A stretch of DNA of 64,000 nucleotides, taken from positions 19,658,545 through 19,722,544 of the forward strand of contig NC_088790.1 of the NCBI RefSeq assembly GCF_949628265.1, in the 5' to 3' direction. The notes beneath the pieces were generated by a model. The model had not been told where the DNA came from, did no database searches, and saw only the letters and a program-made list of their open reading frames with translations. This DNA comes from Cloeon dipterum. Lineage: Eukaryota; Arthropoda; Insecta; Ephemeroptera; Baetidae. The translations under genes were made by a program, and so were the position numbers. This document shows positions 37,199 through 51,293 of the stretch, one piece after another. Within the stretch, counting starts at the first letter, position 1; each line of letters opens with the position of its first letter.

Positions 37199-40100
37199 GG
37201 CTCATTTGGGTCTACCAAATAATGCTAAAATTTTAAGAATTACATAATAGACATACATTACATTCTCATCTAGATACAAAGAGGAGACTTGGAAGATGCC
37301 AACCGAACATTTATTATTATGTACATAATACATATGTTTTATTTATATCCAAATAAGACGAACTTTTTAAAATAAACTTATTATCATTTAAATATGTTTT
37401 ACTACATAAACTACTATATCTATTATCATACATACATAATGTACGTATATAATATATGATACATAAATTATACATGTCGAGACAGCAGAAAAATAATTAT
37501 GAATCATATAATAAAATTATAAAACTAAAATATCTATATAAATAATAATTAATATGTGTATCAATGTAATAATGGATCAATTAATATGAATGTGCAAGAT
37601 CTTGCATATGATAATACGCATAATAGATACATACATACTGCACGCTTTTATGTATTTCTTCTCCTTTTGCTTTCGTTCTTTCGTTGATGTTGAATGTTGA
37701 TTTGATTTCGTTCAATTCGTTCTGCGTGCCAATGTGACAGAGTCTCATTGTCAGTCAATCCAGTTCTTTCCCTTTTTCACTTTTAGCTCCTCCTACCTGA
37801 TCTTCGTATTTCATGCAAATCTTTGCATGTCTCAGCCAGTGACAGCATTCTGCAGATATCAAGAAATGTGGAATGTGGAAATGTGCAAGCTAAAGCTGTA
37901 AGCAGAACTTGAGAGCGTTAAGCGTTATGTTACATAAAACAGCAACTTGGAGTGGAGTCACTGCGCAGCACAGCGAGGGCGAGAAGACGCTGCTGCTCTG
38001 CGACGATAAAGGGAGGAGGCGTGGGAGGAATAGCCGAGGAAGGACTAAAATTTAATGAATTTTGGTAATTTCGACCATAATTTTGTCATTAGACATTAAA
38101 AAAAAATGCAAAAATCTGGTTTGGACGTATGAATGTATTGATGATTTTCTTAATTTATATAATGTTCTCCGAAATATGAACGAAATTAAAATAATTATAA
38201 ACTATCTTGTCTTGTGTCCAGTTCGAAAAATTCTGAGGAACAATTTTTGGTATGAGATATAATGCTATTTTCCGATTCAAATCAACTTATTATGCGTCCT
38301 GAAATATACACCGCTGAAGCCAAGAATTCAGAAAAAATTATTGAACTCATTACTCTCCCCCTAAACTATATCCCATTTTTAAAATCTAATTTGAAAGAGT
38401 TGCTGATTTTTTTTAAGTATTTCACATTACCCCCTTCCAGCAAAATAGCCCAGAGCTTTGATTGTTCCTATTTAGATTCAGAAATTATTTACTCCAGATC
38501 TATTTAGCATGTTTTAATTCTCATGCAGAGCAGAATTTTACTCTACAGAATTAATGTAAGCCATGCAAATTTCCTATTAAGCCACTACGTATTGTCTTCT
38601 TGTTACATGACGAATTTGATAAGCGGGACGTTGTCATAACTATATAACCTAAACTAATAACTTTAATTGAGATTGTCTTCCAAATGGAAATTCCATAACT
38701 TTACGAGTTTATGAAAGTATGAGAAATAGAAGATTGAACCAGTCAATTAATTTTAAATTTGAGCAACTATTTCCAATTTAAAAAGTGTCTCGCAGCAAAG
38801 TTGAGATCAGTTGAAATTAACAAAGCAGGACTTGACTAAATTTAAACAAGAATAAAATTAAGTATCTAAAAAATGACAGTAATAACTAGTTATTGTTTTT
38901 TATCATCCCAATGAACAGGTTGTTTTAAAAATAAGGGAAGGTGAATGAAATTATTAAGACAGCGCACTTGTGCTAAAATTGTTTTTTCTTTATTTTACAA
39001 ATTACATGATGAAATGACAATTATCTGAATAATCATTGATCTTGAAATAAATCTGTTGGTTGAGTCTCAATATAATATATTTATATAATCATTAAATATT
39101 TTCATGGTATATTTTTATAACGTCTCTTTAGAAAGTCAAGTATGCGTAATTATAAGCACTGAGAATTAGAAAATTCCTCATTTTTTTCGACGTCAATATA
39201 AAATTCTAATGTAGAGAATTCGAGTGTGTGTGCTTCTTCTTTTTAATCTTTCCAGTGACGCGGGCGGGTCCGATAAGTATGTATTTTACAAATAATGAGC
39301 TGCTTTGTGTGATTTAATGCATTGGGGATACACGCATTTTACCAATTGGTGAGTTTACGTGACAGAAAAAAACTGAAATATCACATTCATCCCACAATAA
39401 ATAAAAGTCCATTAAGAAACTTCATCTCCAAAATAAAATATATATTATACATCATATATTTGAAACAGATAAATAGAATTTATCTGAAAAGAACAAGGAA
39501 TAGCGTTTAAAAATAATGAGATTTGCCAAAAAATTATTATCGTAATCATAAAAGTATATTGAATTGTGTGTGTGTGTAAAAAACATGCTGGCCACAAAAT
39601 GTCAACATATAAACACGCCTAGTTGTTCAGATAACTGTTAAATTCAAGCTGCAACACGATCCGCGAGTAGTTTGATCAATAGTCAGTGGAATGATTCTCT
39701 TAGCTCAGGTTACAAGCCAAATCCTCACATTCGTCCTCTCTTTCAGTTTTAATTAACACCAACATACAATATAAGCATTTTGTTCTTTTCGTTTGAGTCT
39801 AATATATTCGTCGACAACACGAGTGAGAAGTGTTACAATCAATCAAGCTGATAAAACGGCTGCTTCTACGCGCATTTTAAAAAATCCTGAGTTACTTTCA
39901 AAAAATGCTCGTCGTAGATGAATGGTTTGAATCCCAGAAATCGATTTTCCTACACTTTCAAGTTGGCAGTTAGTTTTTGTTCTCTGTGTTTTTGTGTGTG
40001 TGTGAATGTGTGGCTGAGCATCAATAGGACTTCCAACCTACAAGTTCCAAAGCTGCGTTTGTTCTGTTACTGAATATTTTCCGTAATATAATATTAATGC

Positions 40101-40531
40101 AGTCTATTTACACAAGGTCAAATGCCCGCCTCTCTTTCGAATTCAACACAACCACCCAGGCGCGTATCTTACATGGAGAGTGCGCAATTTAATTTTCTTA
40201 GCATCAGATGATCGTGACTTAGGAATTGTTCAAGGTCAGAAAAAGCCCTAAAATTAATCAGGAATTTTTTTAATTTGAAATTACGTTGCCTGTAATCAGG
40301 AGCAAACATCGGCACAAACTCTCCATCTCAGGCTAAACACTATCAGCTGGTGAGAATGTCAGATAGAAATTGCGCAGGCTCCATGCGGATCGAAAAATCA
40401 CTTTCCTCCTGCGATCGCCCGGGGCTTATTAGACCGACTCTGTTTACGCAAAATTAAACGAGGAATCACTTGGCAACAAATCAATTTTTAAGTATGTATA
40501 TTTTCGTCTCGCAGTCCGACAGAAAATTCGT
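37199..40531. other. Spacer between the Tudor gene and p120-catenin
   Basis: 37199-38050 should hold the Tudor-gene promoter. Within it, 37320-37640 is very AT-rich with ATACATA-type simple sequence. The stretch nearer 40.5 kb is probably p120 3' UTR, with an AATAAA candidate at 38989-38994 (minus strand). Short plus-strand open frames at 38062-38507 sit in AT-rich DNA and look fortuitous. Confidence 0.45.
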
Positions 40532-43500
40532 TCACACCCACGAGTCGCCGCCGGCGCCCTCGGGGTCCATGGCGGCGGCGGCGGGGGCGCCGTTGCCCGT
40601 GTGCTTGGGCGGCTGCTGCTGCTCCTCGTAGCCCCACATGTCACCAGGGCCAGGTGCCAACTGCTCGTCCGGGTACGCCTGCTGCTCATATTGCCGGTTC
40701 TTCTTCTTCTCCCGGTTCACTTGCGCGTAAAGTGGCTCGCCAGGTTTGGCCTGCGGATCGACAGCAGCAACATTAGTTTCAGACGGGGAACGGATCGCGA
40801 AATTAAAAGCACAAATAAGCACAGGAATGGCGTTGGTGATCACGAAAAAGAGAAACGAACTTGCTCAAATGTGATGATTTTGACTGTGTTGTTTACAAGG
40901 AAACTCTTTGGATTCGACGTTTTAGTTTTGGACAAAACCATTGAATTTGTATAGCCTTGCCTCAAGCGAACCACAACAAAGAGTTTTGAGATTTGTTTGA
41001 TTTGAGGCCTTTTCTTATATTATTTAAAAAATTGCAAATTTCTCAAAACGGTTAGTGCCATTAGCCAATTGCTTGGCCAAAGTGTAAAAATAGAAACTTT
41101 CCGAAAAGACAAAAGTGACCCTCCGATCAATTTGACATGTCTTGTCGAGCCTTGGTATAAAACATCATCACGATTGAATAAAACTGGCTTCACAATTTGA
41201 TTTTGAATGATTTCCCATGTTCAATACTAACAAGATTTTAAACCTTTGGAGCCTTGTTAACTCGCTGCTTCGAATCAAAAATTTTCCCCTGGTGACATCA
41301 TCTCTTAACTTGTCGGATGATACTTGATGTCTATAATTACCCCAAAAACTTCAACGTCCAACGCTAAGAGTTTCTTTGTTAGACTTAATTTTTAGTTAAG
41401 TTATTATTTTTTAATATAGTTAAAAGGAAGAACTTTCAAAGAAAAATTATTAAATAAATTTAGGAGAGTTATGAAGTAAATTCTAGAGAAAAATAAAAAA
41501 AATCAAACTCTAATGTTAAATTTTGAATCTCATCTTATTTCTGGACAAAAAAAATAATTACTTAGCCACTGAAGGATGAATGACCACAAAAAATTCTAAC
41601 AGAAATATAATAATTACAATCAGAGCTAAGTTTAAAATAAAATTAAACAAATAAGTCACTTTTTAACATCACAAACAAATCAGTTTCTCTCTTAATTGAA
41701 GGATCTTAGTTTTTCACCAATAATATATTCAGTAAATAATTTAAACTAATAGCAAGAAAACCAACGCCATGATCATACCATCTTCGGTCTGAGCAGCCAC
41801 TCACCGAAGAAAAAGTAAAGCCCTTTAAAAGACGAAATCCGCAGAAAAAAAGCGAAACGAAAATCGACACCAATGCAAAATTTCACAGTCTATTTGTAAG
41901 AGTGAGAAGATCAGAGCCAAAAACCATTAAGAAGCCTTTCCACATAGTAAAAACAAGAAAAAACGGTACATGAATTGTATGCAGCCACAGTAGTATGTTG
42001 ATTCCTCATTGCGACACGGACACAGAACATGACAAAATGAAAGTAAAAATGATGGATTCAAACCCACCAGCAGTGAAGTGAGACAAGCAGGGACAGGTTA
42101 GCTGCGTTGCACAGGCTGATGGCACAATTGGAAAATTAATTATCGATCTTGTGAGAGTCGTGTTGAGAGGAATTCGAATAATTAATTAGTCCAGATTTAT
42201 AAAAAAAGTTACTCATGCTTTCCAACGTGAGTAATCGTAATTCAAGAGATGATGTGCGCTTGAGAAACATGCAAATTTAGTTAAGAGAAGTGTATAATTA
42301 ACCGACTGGAAGTTAATTGCTTAGTATTTGATTCAATTCCCGTAAAAAAGCGGGACACTTACGGGAGGAGGGGGATAGATGCGGACCCCTCCAGGTGGAG
42401 GAGCGTGAGTTCCGCCCTCAGGGTAGGACATGTCAGCCATGGGGATCTCATCACCCTGTGAATTGTGTCAGTGCCACTACATACATGGGTTTGTAAAACA
42501 CGCTAAAAATGTAAAGTCAGTGTGTTCTAAGATCTAGTCTTGTTTAAAAAAACCTGCTGATCTTCAATAACTGTGATTCAAAATAATAATAATAAACCAT
42601 CTAGAGTGAGCCAATCGTGAGAAAAAGTGAAAAGGAAGGACAGTTACCCGCTGGTAGTTGCCGGAGGGGCCGGGACTACGGCTGTTGGCAGTCGGCCGCT
42701 GCATGGTGCGGTCCTCGTAGCGGGTGCCGCCCTGGCTGGCCATCGGCCGGTTCAGCGTGTTGTTGGCATTGTTGGGCGAGTTGGGACCGCCGGCCGCGTT
42801 GCGCGCCGCCACCGTCTTGGTCACAAAGTCCTGCTCCTTGCAGCCGTGCTTCTTGTACACCTCGCGCAACTCCTGGTGCTGCCACATGGTGAAAAGCACC
42901 TGGCTGCCAAACTTAAGCACACGAGGCGTGTACTTTTGTCGCTGCTTTGTGATGTTCATCAGCCGCTCCACTCCACCAGCCTCCAGCAAAGACCTGGACA
43001 CGAGTTATTTTTAGTGAATTGACACAAACCCAGTTTTCACACCAGAAAATATTAAAAACATGACTTATTATGGCTGAGTATTTTTGAAACAGTTTCTTAA
43101 ATTAGCATTGCAAAAAATTTAATTTTTTCCAACATGCTGACAAAATGCCAAAAGATTAAAATTTCTGTTGTTTTTAATTTCATCTCTCCACTCCATATTT
43201 TACTCTCAATTTCAAAAGTTATAGATTTATTTTTTTTTAATGTAGTAGTACACTGTTTAACAATATTTACCAATAACTTGTAAACATAAATTGCACTTAA
43301 GTTTGTAAGAGTTTGTTTGTTGTTGTACATAGCGTTATTTAAGACACAAAAATACTGTGAGGAAAAAATTATTTCATGTCTACCTTGAGAATTCAGCATT
43401 CTTCTTGATCACTTCATTGAGGGTGGCAAGAACAGCTGCTATCGTGTCATCTGAGGTTCCTTGGTCATGTTGAGCGTTGCCAGACGGCAGTTTCTGTACA

Positions 43501-46500
43501 AGGTCCCTCATTGCGTATTTACCTGTAGAAGCGGAAGAAACGCTTTAGAAAAAACCAGATCTGTAAACCCTTATGAGAAATACCGATTAGCTCCTTGTTC
43601 CTCTGGTCGATGGCCAAGTTGCGGAGGGCGGTGGCGACGGCGCAAACCACCCTGTCCACCTCCATCCTCAGCAGCTCCACCAGAATGGGAAGGCCCTTCT
43701 CCTTGCGAACGGCTGCCCTAATTTCGATGCTTGGCTGCCAGTAACAAGCGGCAAGGTTCTGCACTGCGCCGGCCGCCGCCTCCAGAGTCTCAGGGTTGGA
43801 GCAGCTTTGCAGCAGCGACAAGTAGAGTTGCACCACCTGAAATGCCACAAAAAGCACAATTTGAAATTTAGCGACAGTAATAAATGGAAATAGGAGGGAA
43901 AATACCAACTCTGTCAAAAATAGATTGTGAATCAAAATTGATGCGTTAGGATCAGAAATTTTCTGTATTTTAACTTTAAATGAGGAAATCTATTTTTTCC
44001 CTTGATGCCCTAACATTTGAGTAAATATACACATATGACATAAGGATCTTCAGTGAAACTTATTCATTTCTTCCCAAAATATAAAAAATTCCAGACGCAC
44101 CTCTGGTTGCCAAAGAAGCTCCATTCCCTTGACAGGTTCAGTCCGTTGAGTTCGACTAGTTGTGGCTGCTGCTTCCTTTTGCTGGGTCGGCTGAGCCTCC
44201 TTCTTTTTCTTGTTGGCGCCAAAGCAGCCCAGATTATCACCTGCAATGTGCAACACAGCAACAAGTTAGTCAAGTCGAATCCAAAGAGCAACATGGTCAA
44301 AGCGGACACGTTTGGACAGGTCACAACATGCTACAACTGCGCTACACAAGGACAGAGACTGCTTTTAAAGGTTTCTCCTCTATCGATCAGGTCTTACCTT
44401 GACACAAACTGTATGCTAGGGAACACACAAGGGCTATCAGACACACAGACTATTACCAATTAGTCAATCAGGATTGTCGTGTATCAGATGAGACGAAAAG
44501 AATGGCGATAGAACGCATGCAAACCGAGAATGGATGGCAAAAATCTCGAGGGATGTAAGTGTAGTTTGAGCCAGAGATGTGAGAAAAAATGAATTACAGA
44601 ATAGAAGTCTTTCTCACACCTCTGACAAGGAGAGTTTGCGATCTAATGATGAAATTCAAACGCTACTTGACCACCAGGTTTCTAGTTCTATTAGAGTTCA
44701 ATAATTGATGTGCTCAGAAATTTGCATGACAAAATTTAATCAATTTTTCCATATAAGATTTCGCGGAAATGCGTGGGAAGAGAAACATTTGGCGGATTAT
44801 TAAAAATTATATTACACTGAAGTCAACTAATTTGATTATAAAAATGTTATCTAATCATATTATTACATCTTTTAGTGCTAAATTATTTAAAAGAATTTTA
44901 GCCCAAAATGAGTGGGAAATTTATTTAATACGAAGCCCAGTGGATAGTAACTTCAATTTTGCTTGATCAAAAAGCAAACCCTCCTTGTGAGTGACTTTTT
45001 GAAATTGGCTCACCTTTGGGCTGGACGCCAGCCCTGCTCTGCGTAGGGAGCGGATGCTTGTCGTAGTTCGGGTCCTCCACCTCCTGACACCTGTAGGACA
45101 AGTTCCTCAAGATGCACACACAGTTCTCCACACTTTTGTTGCCGATGTTGGACTTGTCAATGGCGGACTTGACCACGTAGAGCAGCGAGTCAACCAGGCC
45201 GTCGCACTCACGCAGCTTCTTCCTCGCGTACTCCCCGGCAGAACTCACGTTTCTAGACACGTATACACGTTGTGATTAAACTTAAATAAAAAGCACTTTA
45301 GGGCACGTGAAGTAAGGATTTAAAAAAACGCGAATAGCACAAATTTACAAAAATTTGACAAAGAAAAAGTGTGAGTTGATTTTTTAAATTTTCAAACCAA
45401 ATGAAGATCACTTTATGACGGTAAAAACATTTGAAATTTCCCATTAAATGTGATCGGCGCTCTAGACTGATCAAGAATAATTATGAAACCTCTTAATTAA
45501 TACATCCAACGAGTTTTCAATGTAAAAAATGCTGTGCTAGCTTATGAATTTCAGTTATGAAAAACTGTTGAACACAATATTACATATTTCCAATGAAAAG
45601 TTCATAATATATTTAGATATTTTCAGTCACTGAAAATTACCTCAGTACTCCAGAGGCGTTTCTAAAGACGTTCGACCAGCAGGTATCTCCAGGCGAGGTA
45701 GGATCCCAGCCAGAGTGAGGAATGATGACGTGGGTGACGACCACAATTAGGCCGTCGTCAATAATGTTTTTCTTAAGATCTTCGCACGAGGACAAGTTCC
45801 ATAAAACACCGGTCACCAGCTCCTTGCAGTCGATGTCGGGAGCTTTCCTCATCAAGTTGATAAGGTGTGGTATGCCCCCAGCGTTTTTGATTGCGCGCTT
45901 GTTCTCATCATTTTGACGCCCGTAGGACAAGTTTCTGCAAGGAAAGTGTTGTATTTAATGGCCAATAGATTTGCAATTAAGTTACCTTAAAGCTCCACAA
46001 GCATTTCTGTAAACATCTGGACTTTCGTTGGCAAGCAGCTTGACAAGTGGAGGAATGCCTCCGAGTGCCCTTGTCTTCTGTTTGTTGGGGTCGTCCATGT
46101 AGCACAGGTGCTGCAGGTAGGCAGCTGCATTGGCCTTGATGATGTTGTTCGGGTTGTTCAGGAATCCGATAACCTCTGTCAGATTGGGGTCCCGCCATCT
46201 CATTCCTGATCAAAATAAATTGCCAATCAGAAAGTCGTAAGGGAAAATACAATGAACGGAAGGAAAACAAAAATTGTAGACAAGAAAAAGCGCAAAATGA
46301 ATGTGGCAAATCAAACCTTTGTCGTCAAGGGATAAGCTATTGAAATTCTGCATGGGGTATGGGTGGTCGGGGGGCTCGCCATCGTCTTCAAAGTGAGGCA
46401 CGTCGTCGTTGCCGCCTCCGTTGCTGCCCCCATACGGAGCGTGGCCAAACGAGGGTGCATAATCATAAACTATCTTGCTATCGTCTACACGGGCAAACGC

Positions 46501-49500
46501 AAAAGAATCAAAATAAAAAGCATGCCACAACAGTAAGTGTTTGTGTAAAAAAAGCACCAACAACACAAGTGAGTGAGTGAGTGGGGGCTTGCTTACCCTC
46601 TAGTCCTGAGCCTGTCATGATCTCCAGGCCTGATTGTGGAAAAGCAAAAATGTTTGAAATGGTTAGTGTAAAGGGTTAACGATCAGGGAGTCAAATAGCA
46701 TCAGGATTGTACAAAATTTGAAGCATCCGAATCCAAAGGTATCAAACGCAACAAAAACACGCCATGAAGCTATCAGGTTCTCCCTTTCTGCATCTGCTAA
46801 TTGGTAGTTTTGGTATTTTCTAGCTTGGTGCATGTGGAATTGTTCCATGCTTGGTAATTTACTTTTGATTAGAGTTTAATCTAGTTACCATGAGGGATTT
46901 GCGAGGGATCCCCGCCGTCGTCTATATTCCAAGGATGCGTCAAGTGACCTGGAATCAAACGTGTTATTTGTCAATCATCCTAGTGTGTGCTAAGCTTCCT
47001 CACCATATTGTCCAGCGGCTCCTCCCGGGGATGGAGTGATCCTGTAGTGTTCCTGGCCCCTTGGGGGCAGCAAGGTGGTGTCCAGCTCATCATAACCAGA
47101 AGGAGGGTAAGGAGCTCCTTTCCTCAAGTAATCTGAAACAAATAGATTCAATGTGAAAATAGTTTTTTAAAGTTCGTTAACAGAAAATGTGAAGAATGAG
47201 AGAGCCGATTCATTTATATTTTCATCACCCACGCGGTACGTGAGAGGTAGACCGATGCCAAAAATCTAAAATTAGCCCATTCAACCCGAGCAACACAAAC
47301 TACATAGATTTCAATTGAGGAAATAACGCAAGCCCCGTACTAGCTTGTGAATGAAAAAACCGGAATATACGGGAAGAAAAACAGTTTTTGCGGGAGGGAT
47401 GAGCAAATTTCAAAGGAAATACAAGCAATGATAAATCCGCCCGCGTGCAGGGAGACTCACATACCGCTGCTAAGCTCGATGTAAATACTGGATTTATGCA
47501 TCTGCTGCAAATCCCGAGTAAATTCTCAGGCAGAAAAGCGGCTTTTCCGTTTTTCCGCAGGTGAGAACAACAAAAAGCCGCTCATTTTGCCGAGCGCTCT
47601 CAGCACATTGAGCCTGCTTTTTATTTTGAGAGCGCCGCACTCGCCAGTTTGAGCACCATCTAAACTTAGTCTCCCTTCTGTCCTGCCCGCCTGCCTCCCG
47701 CCCCTGCCGGCCAAAGACGACGGACTCCCCATTGAAATGCACACGCGTCTTGTCAGCTCTCTCACAGTCAGATCCCCCTTCACGAGGCTAATTTGGCGCC
47801 GTTTTTCTCTCCCGTTTACAAGAAACTCTCTTGAGACCCTTGCACTGGCAGATCATGCAAATTGAGTCCAAATGAATAAAGAAAAAAACTTGGTGGATAT
47901 TCAGTGAGAGAAGAAAATGTATCTGCGACTAGCAAATTATGATGAAAAGAGGTGCTTAGCTTCCAACAGATTTACCTGAAGAAGAGTTAAGATGATATAA
48001 CTTGCGGTTATGAAAAAGCTAAATTTTTCCTGGAAGTAATTATTTATATGGCAAGACTCCAAAGAAAAATTTTTTAAAGAAAAATGGAAATAATTGCTTA
48101 CCGTGAGCAAGGGCTTGTTGTTGGGGAGGCGATTCACTCCTTTCGCTGGGGCTGGGTGGCGTTGGTGGCCGCTCGCCATACGCGGCGGGCACTCCTTCCC
48201 CGTAGGTCGGGTAGGCGGCCGGCACAGTCCCGTAGGCGGCCGCCGCACTCGTGTAGGGGTAGTCGGGCCGCGTGGGCGGTGGGTAATGGTCATAATTCTG
48301 ATAGCTGCCATACGCATCTGGGAACCTTAGGCCACCTCCTGTCACGAAAAAAAATTTCAAACATTTATACGAATAATTATTATTATTGTGTCTAGAAACA
48401 TTGAATGAAAATTTAAAATTCTACGCCATGCTGAAAATTTTCATTTGTATATATTTTTTGATATATTTATTTCCTTTAAAAGTTTGGTCACTGCATGATA
48501 TCACTACAAAAATTATAGCAATCTCATGTCATCATATGTTCGTAATGATGTGTATTTTTGAAGTGATTCTTATCCCTGCTAGTAAAATCATTGTTACTGG
48601 CTCTACCACGAGCTAAAAGTAACGATTTTTTGTCTCTACAGCAAAAGTTATGGCTTGCGTGTTTAGGCACTCAAAAACGTTTCCTCCTGTACCTGCATCA
48701 GACGCTGCGTAGTTGTCCTGCCCAGGCAAGTGCTCGTAGTTGCCAAACGCCGCGGCAGGGTAAGCTCCAGGGGCGGCACCAGCTCCTGGGGGGTAGGAGA
48801 CGTACTCAACCGGCTGTCCGTCAGACCCAACATGGTGCACCTCACGCACCACTTTGGTCACCGTTGTCACCTAAAAAGCATTGCCATCTTTAGTCAAGAC
48901 AAAAAACTCTTGTAAAGATGACTCTATCACGACAATATTTACTGTCTAAAATTTTTTTAGTTAAAATATTCCGGGGAAATCGTTTAAAAATATTAGTTCC
49001 TATTTCCAAAATTGTTAAGTCTAAATTACAAGCATTTTAAGAATTAAATCTTAGAACAAGATTTTTCTAGATATTTCAATTTCATAATTTTGAGAACGTT
49101 CGAATTATTATTTTTGTTAGCTAGGCTCATATAAGGAGGACATAATTTAAATTTTGACTCTCAATACCTGTTGAGTGGTCTGTTGTTTCTGCGTCCTGGA
49201 GACAAGGGTGGCCTCCCCACTGTGCACTGAGAGGTGCGACGAGTTTGGGGAGTGGCCATCCGGGTGGCCGTTAGTGCCCGAGTGGAAGGCCACGTCTACT
49301 GAGTAAGAACTCGACTGCTGCATTTCTGGCTGACCACTGCAACAAAGCCACAAACCTCACATGAGAAAAAATATATTGCATGATTGAGAGAACAAAAACA
49401 CGCGCCAAAAGTATTTGGTTGACCGCGAATTCGTGTAGACCAACCTCAGAAAGCTTTTTCTTTCATCGGCCAAATTTGGTACAGATAAATTTTGTTTCAA

Positions 49501-51293
49501 AATCAAATCTGCAGAATTCTGCGAAGTAAAAAGTTGACTCTCTGCTTCGTACGCTTTATTGTTTTTCGCGAGACATTTTTTTTCATTGCAATCACTGTGC
49601 GCGATCCGAGACCTTTTGTTTGTGAGATTGGTTCAAAAAACAATTACAACGACCGACAATGACCAGACTCTTTTCAGTTCAATCTCTGCGCCAGAGAGAC
49701 AACGGGTTGCAAAAACAAAAACGGCGATCAATAAATGGTTGGTCGCCGAAAAATATAAAAGCGCGCCGAGACAATTCACAGCTTGTAAATTGAAATGAAA
49801 ATTCCAGCGATTCCGTTTTCGACGCGACAAGGACGGCAAACTCGAATACAGCACCGAGGCGGATTTTAAAATCATCATTTCGTAACGTAGCGCGCTTAAA
49901 AGTGGATCCTTGTCGCACTTAGCACTGTGATAACGATGATTAGCGCAAAGGTCATCTGTTTCGCACTCACGCACTGAGCCCGGCAAGAGACGGATTCGAA
50001 CTTTTAATTCTCCTTGTTAATTAATTGCGAGTGCAAAACTTTCAGCACTGTAAATATTTTCCTTGCCAAGTGCAATTTCCGTTTATCCGCAAGGGGTGGC
50101 AGCTCGCTCGGATTTCCAATATCCAAGTGCTCTCGCTCTCATCCACGGACACGACTTTTCGCTCGCAATGCAAATTCTAAAGAAATGCGAGCGCTGGCTG
50201 CTAGGCAGTTCGGGTTGCGGAGCGCGATAATATGCACGAGCCCGATGTTTGTTCAGCCCAAGATGGCTCTCCGGCTCTTTTTACTCGCGAAAACTGCGCT
50301 CGTCTACCCAGCCCCAAAGCGGGGGTTGACGATATGTTTGTGCGATCGATCCGCGTGTGTCAAATTCGCTCATGATTGTGTGCGAGTGCCGGCACCAGCC
50401 CGTCCCGTCGTGCCTACCTACTCCGTTTCCTTCTCGCCCGCGTAAAAAATTCACGCGTGACCGATTTTTTAAGGCCGCTCCGAGGGCGCGGTCTTTGCCC
50501 AAAAGCTCCCTTGACGCGAATTTTGAAACTGGCAATCCAGTGAAGCGAGCAAAATCAGTACTTTGCATGACCGGTTTTGTTGGGAAAATCAAATCAAAGC
50601 TGAGATTTTTTATCATGCACGAGGCCAAAATTTTATAAATATAAAACGAGAACTTGAGTGCATTCAAACAACAACTCATTGACATTCAAATGTTTTCTCA
50701 ACTGATGATCCAACAGATTTTTTTATTTTATATATTTGTTTTGTAAATATTATACTATATATTTATTTCATAAATATAAATATTTATTTATTTTTAAATC
50801 GATTTTTTAAATTTGGTTCATTTTGTTTGGATCTTGCGACAGCTGATCAATAATAAAAAAAAATGAATCTAAAAAGTGAGTTTGCCCAAGGAAAAATAAT
50901 TAATAATTGCTAGACCCGAAATCAAGGTTTCTGATATACTTAGCCAGCCAGATTAAGGAATACTTTTTTGAACGATCGTAAATTCTGGTCATTCCCTTGG
51001 CCTCAAAATGCCATTTGTAGAATATTCTTGAAATTATTGAAAAATAAATATGTCTGTCACACGTTGAGTCATTCAACGCGTCTCACTGGCGACAAACCAA
51101 TAATTTTGTCAGTAAAAATGCATGAAGCATCAGCCGCCAAAGTCAAAGTAGCGAAGATAAGATAATCGGGCAACTCGCGCCAAAACAAACAACTCCTTCC
51201 TGCCTCGCATCGCCCCGAAAACCCGCAATTTACTCACACTGCCGCCGACGCCCTGATGAAACAAAAGTCCGGGTCTTTGTCCCAGAACGCCAT
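40532..51293 (-). CDS. p120ctn: Delta-catenin / p120-catenin (Armadillo repeat, cadherin-binding)
   Basis: Seventeen coding exons: 51238-51293, 49168-49336, 48693-48870, 48102-48338, 47004-47132, 46889-46948, 46597-46629, 46317-46484, 45986-46205, 45641-45934, 45014-45252, 44101-44240, 43584-43836, 43384-43522, 42648-42993, 42363-42455, 40532-40750. Phases close to 2973 nt, 990 aa from ATG 51293 ([12 protein letters not shown]). The N-terminus has [20 protein letters not shown], matching the p120 KKVVKTV...GPDGLP region, then Pro/Tyr-rich sequence. Armadillo repeats span about residues 343-850 ([53 protein letters not shown]). A basic loop KKKKEAQ follows CFGAN. The protein ends DSWV, the PDZ ligand of vertebrate delta-catenin and ARVCF. 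It stabilises cadherin at junctions. Alternative 5' exons are listed separately. Confidence 0.95.
46597..46629 (-). other. 33-nt microexon of p120-catenin
   Basis: It encodes [11 protein letters not shown] across its borders, flanked by CAATCAG| and |GTAAGC. It is a multiple of three and its flanking exons share phase, so skipping it keeps frame; this is a natural candidate for alternative inclusion just before the Armadillo domain. Confidence 0.7.
49337..51237 (-). other. First coding intron of the short p120-catenin transcript
   Basis: It is bounded by donor AGT|GTGAGT at 51238 and acceptor TTTGTTGCAG at 49337. The stretch 49.6-50.5 kb is richer in CG than its surroundings and may contain enhancer or promoter DNA, but no exon with sound splice sites was found. 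Confidence 0.6.

Noticed and set aside
38062-38507. Two adjacent plus-strand open frames
   Set aside because: Very AT-rich Ile/Leu/Asn composition without promoter, splice or homology support.
39920-39940. GGTTTGAATCCC resembling a tRNA B box
   Set aside because: No A box or cloverleaf arms at the right distances.
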